This document shows, one piece after another, positions 1 through 5,254 of a stretch of 15,572 nucleotides of DNA. The translations under genes and the position numbers were made by a program. The notes under the pieces are model-generated. The model did not search any database. It was not told where the DNA came from and was given only the letters and a program-made list of their open reading frames with translations. The number at the start of each line of letters is the position of its first letter. The stretch's first letter is position 1. Source of the DNA: Firmicutes bacterium UBA7510 (lineage in GTDB: Bacteria > Bacillota > Clostridia > Tissierellales > Sedimentibacteraceae); the NCBI GenBank assembly GCA_002479485.1, contig DLNM01000045.1:153199-168770 (forward strand), given 5' to 3'.

Positions 1-80
1 AATAAAATTGAAACAATATTATTTGTATAATTATATGTTGAAATAGATAAATTGGCATAAGAATTTAATTATAAAATTAA

Positions 81-124
81 TTCGACAAAGTTCGACACAA
101 TGTATATACAAATTAGTATATAAT
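81..124 (+). promoter_or_regulatory. Candidate Spo0A-controlled promoter (tandem 0A boxes plus -10)
   Basis: TTCGACA occurs twice, at 81-87 and 91-97. Each copy is the exact reverse complement of the 0A box core TGTCGAA bound by the sporulation regulator Spo0A. The copies are head to tail with a 10-bp period, one helical turn, as expected for a Spo0A dimer. A TATAAT -10 lies at 119-124, so a start near 131 would put the boxes at about -50 to -34, overlapping where a -35 would be. No good -35 is present 17 bp upstream, as at Spo0A-activated sigma-A promoters such as spoIIG. Activation is inferred from this geometry; repression is also possible. Confidence 0.55.
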
Positions 125-159
125 GTATATATTCAGTTCGATAAAACTGTTGGGGGGAA

Positions 160-191
160 TACATAATGATATTTATAAATATCATTATGTA
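160..191. repeat. 32-bp perfect palindrome
   Basis: Positions 160-175 are the exact reverse complement of 176-191, with no spacer and no mismatch. The half-site ends in ATGATATTTA. It lies just downstream of a G-rich ribosome-binding-like run (152-157) and covers the start of a tiny ORF. It could be a DNA operator for a dimeric regulator, or an mRNA hairpin that affects the adjacent ribosome site. The sequence alone does not distinguish these. Confidence 0.8.
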
Positions 192-201
192 CCAATTGTA
201 G
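166..201 (+). CDS. Possible 11-residue leader ORF
   Basis: An ATG at 166 lies 8 bases after a purine-rich GGGGGGAA run (152-159) that could serve as a Shine-Dalgarno sequence. It opens a frame reading MIFINIIMYQL before a TAG stop at 199-201. The frame runs through the palindrome at 160-191, which explains the internal symmetry of the peptide. It would be the only translated product of the short transcript between the 0A-box promoter and the terminator at 254-300. It is very short, so it may be fortuitous and the transcript may be a non-coding RNA. Confidence 0.25.
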   Translation: MIFINIIMYQL

Positions 202-253
202 ATTTAATGATACTGATTGCATAAAAGGGGAACAGAATAATGAATGATTGATG

Positions 254-300
254 ATGCTAATGGTGTAAACGTAAGTTTATAATATTAGCATTTTATTATT
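254..300 (+). terminator. Intrinsic terminator of the short leader transcript
   Basis: ATGCTAAT (254-261) pairs perfectly with ATTAGCAT (284-291). The interior continues the stem as GTAAAC, a GTAA loop and GTTTAT, and the hairpin is followed by TTTTATTATT. This would end transcription from the 0A-box promoter near position 300, before ispD, making a transcript of about 170 nt. Confidence 0.6.
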
Positions 301-391
301 GTAAAAGACTATTTAAGTTGATATACTATTGTTTAATATTAATAGGATAAATATAAAAGAAAAAATTTTTATATAAAAACAGGAGTAAAGC

Positions 392-1096
392 ATGTACAAG
401 GATAAAAATGTTATTGTCATAATCGTTGCAGCTGGCAGAGGAAAAAGGATGGGCAGTGAAATCCCAAAACAATATCTTGTAATAGATGATAAGATTATTT
501 TAGATAAAACTATAGAGCAATTCGAAAAAAATAGTAAAATTGATAATATAATTTTAGTTGTAAACGACGAGGATATAGAGTTTGTTAAGAAAAATATTAC
601 CTATGAACGTCCATCGGTTAGTAAGGTTATAGCTGGAGGCGTTGAAAGAATTAATTCAGTATACAATGGATTATTAAGCATTGAAGAGGACATGCAAGAC
701 AGCATAGTTCTCATACACGACGGAGTTAGACCATTTGCTTCTCAAAAGCTTATAAATAATTGTATTGAAAGCTCATATGAGCATGGTGCTTGTGTACCTG
801 TTATTGACTTAGTGGATACGGTTAAGCAAATTACAAAAGACAATATGGTTAAGAAAACAATAGATAGAAGTAAATACAAAGCTGTACAAACACCTCAAGG
901 ATTTAGTTATGAAACTATAAAAAAATGCTATGACTTAGCATTAGAAGATAATTTAAGCACGCTGGTTACTGATGACTCTTCAATTGTTGAACATTATGGA
1001 TATTCAGTAAAAGCAATACCTGGATTGCAAAAAAATATTAAAATAACAACACAATTTGATTTAAGAGTTGCAGAATTAATATCTAGGATGGTATAA
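392..1096 (+). CDS. ispD: 2-C-methyl-D-erythritol 4-phosphate cytidylyltransferase IspD
   Basis: This enzyme couples CTP to 2-C-methyl-D-erythritol 4-phosphate to give CDP-methylerythritol, the third step of the cytosolic MEP route to isoprenoid precursors. The 234-residue length is normal for the family. The N-terminal nucleotide-binding signature AAGRGKRMGSEIPKQY is at about residues 13-28. IHDGVRPF (about 108-115) is the conserved central motif, and VTDDSSIVE near residue 190 is the C-terminal substrate-site motif. The start is supported by AGGAG at 381-385, six bases before the ATG. ispF follows 143 bases downstream, as often seen in Firmicutes. The two genes are separated here by an inverted-repeat element rather than being tightly coupled. 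A terminator at 254-300 separates the gene from the 0A-box promoter, so its own promoter should lie between 300 and 380. The best candidate -35 there is TTGATA at 319-324, without a convincing -10. Confidence 0.95.
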   Translation: MYKDKNVIVIIVAAGRGKRMGSEIPKQYLVIDDKIILDKTIEQFEKNSKIDNIILVVNDEDIEFVKKNITYERPSVSKVIAGGVERINSVYNGLLSIEEDMQDSIVLIHDGVRPFASQKLINNCIESSYEHGACVPVIDLVDTVKQITKDNMVKKTIDRSKYKAVQTPQGFSYETIKKCYDLALEDNLSTLVTDDSSIVEHYGYSVKAIPGLQKNIKITTQFDLRVAELISRMV

Positions 1097-1186
1097 AGAG
1101 GCTGTCGCAAAATAATACTGTGTAGCTGTATTTGATAAGATATTTAACTATACATAGTATATAAGGTTCATTTTGCAACAGCCTCT
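1097..1186. repeat. MITE-like 90-bp inverted-repeat element between ispD and ispF
   Basis: The left end, AGAGGCTGTCGCAAAAT (1097-1113), and the right end (1170-1186) are inverted copies over 17 bp with one mismatch. The interior also pairs partly (ATACTGTGTAG near 1115 with CTATACATAGTAT near 1148-1160), so the whole unit can fold into one long imperfect hairpin. GGCTGTTGCAAAA-type ends resemble terminal repeats of some insertion sequences. The element encodes nothing and starts directly after the ispD stop. I see no clear target-site duplication. No T-run follows the stem, which argues against a plain intrinsic terminator. Mobility is inferred. Confidence 0.55.
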
Positions 1187-1189
1187 ATG

Positions 1190-1217
1190 GAAGAATCTAC
1201 GATTCTTCATCAAGTTT
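1190..1217 (+). other. Short perfect hairpin upstream of ispF
   Basis: GAAGAATC (1190-1197) and GATTCTTC (1201-1208) pair perfectly around a TAC loop, followed after a few bases by a short T-run (1215-1219). It could be a weak terminator or an mRNA-stabilising stem between ispD and ispF. The stem is AT-rich, so strong termination is unlikely. Confidence 0.4.
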
Positions 1218-1239
1218 TTGACGTATAATGGAGGTAGGT

Positions 1240-1719
1240 ATGAGAATAGGGATAGGTTATGATGTACACAAGTTAGTTGAAGATAGAAAACTTATAATAG
1301 GTGGAGTTGAAATTGCATATGATAAAGGACTAGCAGGACATTCGGATGCTGATGTTTTAATTCATGCAATTATGGATAGTATACTAGGGGCTTTGGCTAA
1401 AAGAGATATTGGATATTTATTCCCAGATAATGATGATAATTATAAGGATATTGACAGTAAAATTCTACTTAAAAGAGTTTTTGAACTTATGAAAAATATG
1501 GACTATAAAATTGGCAATATTGATAGTATAATAATAGCGCAAAGTCCCAAAATGGCACCACATATTGAACAGATGAGAACAATTATATCTGAAATTATGG
1601 AAACTGATATTGAAAATATCAATATTAAAGCTACTACGACAGAAAAATTAGGCTTTGAAGGAAAAGGATATGGAATATCAGCGCAAGCTGTGTGCATTTT
1701 GGAAAAACGATGCAAATAA
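1240..1719 (+). CDS. ispF: 2-C-methyl-D-erythritol 2,4-cyclodiphosphate synthase IspF
   Basis: IspF cyclises CDP-methylerythritol 2-phosphate to methylerythritol 2,4-cyclodiphosphate with loss of CMP, the fifth step of the MEP pathway. It normally works as a trimer with zinc at the active site. The product is 159 residues, the usual length. GYDVH near the N terminus supplies the metal ligands Asp8 and His10, and HSDADVLIHA (34-43) contains the third ligand, His42. TTTEKLGFEGKG near the C terminus is the family's CDP-binding region. I place the start at 1240 because GGAGG at 1230-1234 is a well-spaced ribosome site for that ATG. An in-frame ATG at 1228 would put this site inside the coding region and has no site of its own. 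The stop lies 76 bases before the next gene's start. Confidence 0.95.
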   Translation: MRIGIGYDVHKLVEDRKLIIGGVEIAYDKGLAGHSDADVLIHAIMDSILGALAKRDIGYLFPDNDDNYKDIDSKILLKRVFELMKNMDYKIGNIDSIIIAQSPKMAPHIEQMRTIISEIMETDIENINIKATTTEKLGFEGKGYGISAQAVCILEKRCK

Positions 1720-1755
1720 ACTAAATATTTATGTCTATATTTTGAATAATATTCA

Positions 1756-1764
1756 TGTTATAAT
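1756..1764 (+). promoter_or_regulatory. Extended -10 promoter for the FtsH-like gene
   Basis: TGTTATAAT is a consensus extended -10 (TGn plus TATAAT), 31 bases before the start codon. No good -35 is found at standard spacing, which is tolerated for extended -10 promoters. It would give a leader of about 25 nt. Confidence 0.45.
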
Positions 1765-1795
1765 CAATCTACAAAACGATAAAGGGGTTGTAAAC

Positions 1796-3238
1796 ATGGA
1801 TATTTTTACATTTATAGCAATTGGGGTAGCTATTGTTTTTGTGTATATTATATTCTTCAGAAACAAAAAAGCTGCTCAAAAGGAAATTAATAATTTAAGT
1901 GAAGTAAATTATAAAAGTCATTCAAATATAACTTTTGATGATGTTGCAGGAAATTATGAAGCGAAGGAAAGCTTAAAAGAATTAGTAGATTTTATAAAAA
2001 ATCCTGGTAAATACAAAGATTTTAATGTTAGAACTCCAAAAGGAGTTTTGCTATACGGTACACCAGGAACAGGAAAAACATTGCTTGCGCAGGCTTTAGC
2101 TGGAGAGGCAGGGGTAGATTTCTTTGCAGTATCTGGTTCTGATTTTGTTCAGGTTTATGCTGGGCTTGGAGCAAGTAGAATTAGAAATCTTTTTAACAAA
2201 GCAAAAAAAGTAGATAAAAGTGTTATTTTTATTGATGAAATCGATGCAATAGGTAAAAAAAGACTTGGTGCAGGAGCAAGAGGAAGTGAAGAGGGCGATA
2301 GAACCTTAAATGCATTACTTACTGAAATGTCTGGGTTTGAAAATAGCGGAACAATAGTTGTTGCTGCTACAAATAGAATAGATACATTAGATAGTGCATT
2401 GCTAAGACCGGGAAGATTTGATAGACAAATAGAGGTAATGTTGCCAGATAAAGAAGCTAGGAAAGATATAATTAAGCTTTATCTTGATAAAACTTGTGTT
2501 GATGAAAATATAGATATAGATAAAATTGCTGAATTAACAGTGTATTTTAGTGGTGCAATGATTGAAAATCTTGTGAATGAAGCATCTATACTAGCAGTAA
2601 AAGATAATAGTAAAAAAGTAGGAGAGAATCATTTAGAAAAAGCGTATTTTAATGTTATTGCAGGTGTTGATAAAACAAATATTAGCTCAAATGACGCTCA
2701 AAAAGAAATAACTGCATACCACGAAGCTGGACATGCCTTTATGTCAAAGTATCTTATGCCTGAGAATAAAATAATTAAGGTTTCTATTATACCTACAACT
2801 AAAGGCGCTGGAGGTTATACTTTAAGCACTCCTGAAAATGAAACTATTATTTCAAGAGAAAAGATTGAAAACCAAATAAAAGTGTTTTTAGCGGGTAGAG
2901 GTGTAGAAGAAGTTTTTTTAGGCAATGAAAAAGTGACCATTGGTGCTCAAAATGATATAGAAAAGGCAACTGCTCTAACAATAGACTATATTACTAAATA
3001 TGGAATGTGCGAAAATGCTGGATTAGTCAACTATAAAGTTTTGTCTGAAGCCTTTAACGTAAGTCTAGATATAGAAAAATCAGTAAAGGAATTAATAAAT
3101 GAATCCTATAATGATGTAAAAAGAATAATAAATGAAAATAAAGAATATATTAGATTAATAAAAGACATGCTAGAAAAGAATGAAACTATCAACGGTGACG
3201 ATTTAGATAGAATTTTGGAAATAAAAAATGTATGTTAA
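1796..3238 (+). CDS. FtsH-like AAA ATPase / M41 zinc metalloprotease, short single-helix form
   Basis: This is a predicted membrane-anchored ATP-dependent protease of 480 residues. One hydrophobic helix spans about 4-21, followed by FRNKK, placing the body in the cytoplasm. The AAA domain has Walker A GTPGTGKT (88-95), Walker B VIFIDEID (143-150) and the second region of homology ATNRIDTLDSALLRPGRFDR (191-210). The M41 protease domain has the zinc motif HEAGH (309-313) and the third ligand Asp387 in GAQNDIEKAT, so both activities look intact. Canonical FtsH has about 600-650 residues, with two helices around an extracytoplasmic domain, and this protein lacks that part. Its pore loop reads VYAG rather than the usual MFVG. 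The start follows AAAGGGG (1781-1787). An upstream in-frame extension overlapping ispF is rejected for lack of a ribosome site. It is probably a paralogue of a standard FtsH encoded elsewhere; its substrates are unknown. Confidence 0.88.
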   Translation: MDIFTFIAIGVAIVFVYIIFFRNKKAAQKEINNLSEVNYKSHSNITFDDVAGNYEAKESLKELVDFIKNPGKYKDFNVRTPKGVLLYGTPGTGKTLLAQALAGEAGVDFFAVSGSDFVQVYAGLGASRIRNLFNKAKKVDKSVIFIDEIDAIGKKRLGAGARGSEEGDRTLNALLTEMSGFENSGTIVVAATNRIDTLDSALLRPGRFDRQIEVMLPDKEARKDIIKLYLDKTCVDENIDIDKIAELTVYFSGAMIENLVNEASILAVKDNSKKVGENHLEKAYFNVIAGVDKTNISSNDAQKEITAYHEAGHAFMSKYLMPENKIIKVSIIPTTKGAGGYTLSTPENETIISREKIENQIKVFLAGRGVEEVFLGNEKVTIGAQNDIEKATALTIDYITKYGMCENAGLVNYKVLSEAFNVSLDIEKSVKELINESYNDVKRIINENKEYIRLIKDMLEKNETINGDDLDRILEIKNVC

Positions 3239-3252
3239 TTATTGGTAGATAG

Positions 3253-3281
3253 TTGAAAAATATAAAAATATGTAGTATAAT
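3253..3281 (+). promoter_or_regulatory. Sigma-A promoter of the 6S RNA gene
   Basis: TTGAAA (3253-3258) and TATAAT (3276-3281) are separated by exactly 17 bp. The predicted start, about 3288, coincides with the 5' side of the 6S closing stem, which supports independent transcription of the RNA. Confidence 0.75.
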
Positions 3282-3287
3282 TAGTTA

Positions 3288-3456
3288 AAGCCTGTGATGT
3301 GCGAGGGTTTATTAATTCAACCGACAAAGTGATAACGGAACATCGAGTTTAGGCGCCTATGACAAGCCCGCAACGACGGGAAGCCAGAAGTGACTAACAG
3401 ATAATCCACCTGCGAAGAGCGGGTCTGAATTAAGAATTCGCGGCATTGTGGGTTTT
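3288..3456 (+). ncRNA. ssrS: 6S RNA (ssrS)
   Basis: 6S RNA folds into a long, open-promoter-like hairpin that binds sigma-A RNA polymerase and down-regulates transcription, mainly in stationary phase. The stretch stands out as much more GC-rich than its surroundings and has no ORF. The 5' end (AGCCTGTGATGTGCG, from about 3289) pairs with the 3' end (CGCGGCATTGTGGGT, about 3439-3453) through Watson-Crick and G-U pairs, forming the closing stem. Internal landmarks fit clostridial 6S RNAs as I remember them: CCGACAAAGTGATAACGG on the 5' side of the bubble, the small GCCCGCAACGACGGG hairpin, and CCACCTGCGAAGAGCGGGT towards the 3' end. The closing stem is followed by TTTTATTTTTTT, which would terminate the transcript. 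A consensus promoter lies directly upstream. Exact ends are uncertain by a few bases. Confidence 0.82.
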
Positions 3457-3487
3457 ATTTTTTTGGGAAAATTTTTAGGAAAATAGA

Positions 3488-3516
3488 TTGATATTAAATA
3501 TGATTAATAGTATAAT
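3488..3516 (+). promoter_or_regulatory. Sigma-A promoter for the leader ORF and LacI-family gene
   Basis: TTGATA (3488-3493) and TATAAT (3511-3516) are spaced by 17 bp, with a start expected near 3523. The resulting mRNA begins about 30 nt before the leader ORF and about 115 nt before the LacI-family start codon. Confidence 0.7.
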
Positions 3517-3554
3517 GTAGAAAAACGTTATTATTGGAGGTAAGGTTAAAAGAA

Positions 3555-3635
3555 ATGAAAAATAATAAGAAAGCAGGCACCGAATCCATGCACAAATCTT
3601 TAATGATTTTTTGTGCAATAGGTGCATGGATATAA
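3555..3635 (+). CDS. 26-residue leader ORF upstream of the LacI-family regulator
   Basis: An ATG at 3555 follows GGAGG (3536-3540) and a closer AAGG (3542-3545). The frame encodes 26 residues with a basic N terminus (MKNNKKAG) and a hydrophobic end (SLMIFCAIGAWI). It stops at TAA 3633-3635, two bases before the proposed regulator start at 3638. The ribosome sites here are better than anything directly before the regulator, so translation of the regulator may depend on ribosomes finishing this frame. It could be a regulatory leader peptide or a small membrane protein. I do not recognise the family. The ORF spans the inverted repeats at 3584-3631, and its coding status is inferred from the signals and spacing. 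Confidence 0.5.
   Translation: MKNNKKAGTESMHKSLMIFCAIGAWI
3584..3631 (+). promoter_or_regulatory. Two mutually exclusive mRNA hairpins before the LacI-family start
   Basis: ATCCATGCAC (3584-3593) is the perfect complement of GTGCATGGAT (3622-3631). The overlapping TGCACAAA (3589-3596) is the perfect complement of TTTGTGCA (3610-3617). The two stems share bases 3589-3593, so only one can form at a time. The longer one would occupy the only ribosome-site-like sequence (AGGTG, 3620-3624) in front of the regulator gene. This looks like translational attenuation or coupling, with ribosomes on the leader ORF deciding the fold. It could instead be a DNA operator for autoregulation. Confidence 0.5.
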
Positions 3636-3637
3636 TA

Positions 3638-4645
3638 ATGATTACGATTAAAGATGTTGCAAAACTGTCCGGAGTTTCAATATCTACAGTATCAAGAGTA
3701 ATAAATGACTCTAAACCTGTAAGTCCAGAGGTTAGGAAAAAAGTTTTAAGTGTAATTGAGGAAACTGGATATAAACCAAATGATGTAGCTAGAAGCTTAG
3801 TTACAAGACGATCATACTTAATTGGTGTAATTATAAACAATTTAGCGCAAAGCTATGTAGCAGATATAGTTAGAGGTATCGAGGAAATTGGGAAAATGTA
3901 CGACTATGACATATTGCTATGTAGTAGCTATTTTAGTAAAGAAGCGCAAAAAAAATACTTACAACTACTTGATAGGAAACAAGCAGAAGGAATTTTTCTG
4001 GTTGGTCATAGCTTTGATGATGAAATTCTTGATTTAGCAAAAAGTTTGAATAAACCATGTGTATATTTTACTAAGAAAATAAAAGAGGATATGGAGTATA
4101 TTTCTATAGACTATTTTGCTGCTGCATATGAGGCGACAAATTATCTTATAAAACAAGGGCATAAGAAAATTGCGTATGTTTCTGATTATGAAAATGGAGT
4201 TACTGTAGAAGAAGAAAAAATTTCAGGATATAAAAAAGCACTTAAAGACAATGAATTTAGTACAAAAGGTCTTAATATGTATGTTGCAAATGGAAGAAGA
4301 TATAATCATGCATATACATTAGGTCCTAGTTTGCTGAAGGATATTAAAAAGATTGATGCAATATTTTGTAGTAATGACGAATTAGCTATAGGAGTTATGA
4401 ATTATTTACTTGATAATGGTGTTAAAATACCTGAGGATGTATCTGTTATGGGCTTTGGAAATATTAAAGAAGGACAGTTCGTTAGACCGCAGCTTACTAC
4501 TATTGGAGAGCCATTCTATGACTATGGTGCGGTTGGTATGAGAATGCTTATTAAGACTATAAAAGGTGAGAAAAATCAAACTGGATTAATAGAACTACCA
4601 TTTACTATAGAAAAAAGAGAAAGTGTAAAAATTATAGAAAAATAA
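3638..4645 (+). CDS. LacI/GalR-family transcriptional regulator
   Basis: This is a DNA-binding repressor of 335 residues, standard for the family. The N-terminal helix-turn-helix reads TIKDVAKLSGVSISTVSRVI (about 3-22). The hinge region around PNDVARSLVTRRS (about 48-60) leads into a periplasmic-binding-protein-like effector and dimerisation domain. IDAIFCSNDELAIGVM and IPEDVSVMGF are typical of the C-terminal lobe. The usual GFDN/GYDN segment there reads GFGN, replacing an Asp that in relatives lies near the ligand pocket. The effector may therefore differ, and I cannot name it. I place the start at MITIKDVAK. No metabolic operon adjoins it, so its targets may be distant. The region 4646-4680 after the stop has no clear terminator. 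Confidence 0.9.
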   Translation: MITIKDVAKLSGVSISTVSRVINDSKPVSPEVRKKVLSVIEETGYKPNDVARSLVTRRSYLIGVIINNLAQSYVADIVRGIEEIGKMYDYDILLCSSYFSKEAQKKYLQLLDRKQAEGIFLVGHSFDDEILDLAKSLNKPCVYFTKKIKEDMEYISIDYFAAAYEATNYLIKQGHKKIAYVSDYENGVTVEEEKISGYKKALKDNEFSTKGLNMYVANGRRYNHAYTLGPSLLKDIKKIDAIFCSNDELAIGVMNYLLDNGVKIPEDVSVMGFGNIKEGQFVRPQLTTIGEPFYDYGAVGMRMLIKTIKGEKNQTGLIELPFTIEKRESVKIIEK

Positions 4646-4696
4646 ACTTAAATAGTTTTTTCTTGTAGAAAGTAGTAAATAATATTTTGTTTTCGC

Positions 4697-4752
4697 TTGA
4701 CAATTATTGATAAACTTATTGTTTGAACTTCTCTATACTAGATGATACTAAT
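4697..4752 (+). promoter_or_regulatory. Candidate promoter region for the exported protein and aminopeptidase genes
   Basis: The 127-bp gap before 4773 contains a perfect TTGACA (4697-4702) with no good -10 at 17 bp. It also contains TTGAAC (4723-4728) followed after 17 bp by TACTAA (4746-4751), and an isolated TATACT (4734-4739). At least one probably serves the downstream pair, but the sequence does not make the choice clear. Confidence 0.35.
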
Positions 4753-4772
4753 CTAATTATGGGGGAGAACAA

Positions 4773-5243
4773 ATGAAGAATGTAATTATTTACTTTTTTA
4801 TAATCACATTTATATTTAGCTTTAGCTATTTGGAGCAATTTGACAGCGTCAATGAGGCAAATCAAATAGAGGAGCTATTAAATAAAAGGATAGATATTAT
4901 TAATGCCTTTTTATACGGAGATAAGGATCTTGAAAAGCTAGAAAAGCTAGAAAAGGACTTATCTAAGATTGAAGATGAAAAACTTTTAAAAACGGATATT
5001 GATATTTTAACTCATATTTATCATAATCCTACAGATTACGAACGTACAACAAAAGTTAAAATCAACAAAGTAAAAGAGATTCAAGTTACTAAAAATTCAG
5101 TTAAAATGCTGGCAAATCTCCAGTGGACAATTTTAGCTAATGGAGATTTGCCTATTGAAACTAGTCTTATAAAGGATTATAATATTAGCTGTGTATTTAA
5201 AGACAAAAAAATGTATTTAACAAATATGGAGTTTGTTAAATAG
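4773..5243 (+). CDS. Predicted exported or membrane-anchored protein of unknown function
   Basis: A 156-residue protein starting eight bases after a strong GGGGGAG ribosome site. Residues 3-19 form a hydrophobic helix (NVIIYFFIITFIFSFSY) suited to a signal peptide or N-terminal anchor, with no lipobox cysteine. The rest is soluble and charged. An EKLEKLEKDL stretch near residues 52-61 comes from a tandem AAGCTAGAAA repeat in the DNA. The C-terminal half looks beta-rich (VKINKVKEIQVTKNSVKM, then ISCVFKDKKMYLTNMEFV), which could fit a small alpha/beta extracytoplasmic fold, but I do not recognise the family. The aminopeptidase starts 12 bases after its stop, so the two are probably co-transcribed. 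No function can be assigned. Confidence 0.75.
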   Translation: MKNVIIYFFIITFIFSFSYLEQFDSVNEANQIEELLNKRIDIINAFLYGDKDLEKLEKLEKDLSKIEDEKLLKTDIDILTHIYHNPTDYERTTKVKINKVKEIQVTKNSVKMLANLQWTILANGDLPIETSLIKDYNISCVFKDKKMYLTNMEFVK

Positions 5244-5254
5244 AGGAGGAAAAA

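Noticed and set aside
1224..1229. TATAAT just before ispF
   Set aside because: It overlaps the ribosome binding site, so a transcript from it would start at or within the coding region, and there is no -35 at 17 bp.
1655..1795. N-terminal extension of the FtsH-like protein into ispF
   Set aside because: It overlaps the ispF 3' end in another frame, has no ribosome site, and the AAAGGGG-preceded ATG at 1796 gives a normal membrane-anchor start.
3611..3637. Longer LacI-family start at TTG 3611 or ATG 3626
   Set aside because: The added residues are not family-like, TTG 3611 has no ribosome site, and AGGTG is only one base from ATG 3626.
3475..3840. Minus-strand ORF over the LacI leader and gene start
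   Set aside because: It lies opposite strong plus-strand signals (promoter, leader, helix-turn-helix), and its translation has no recognisable domain or ribosome site.
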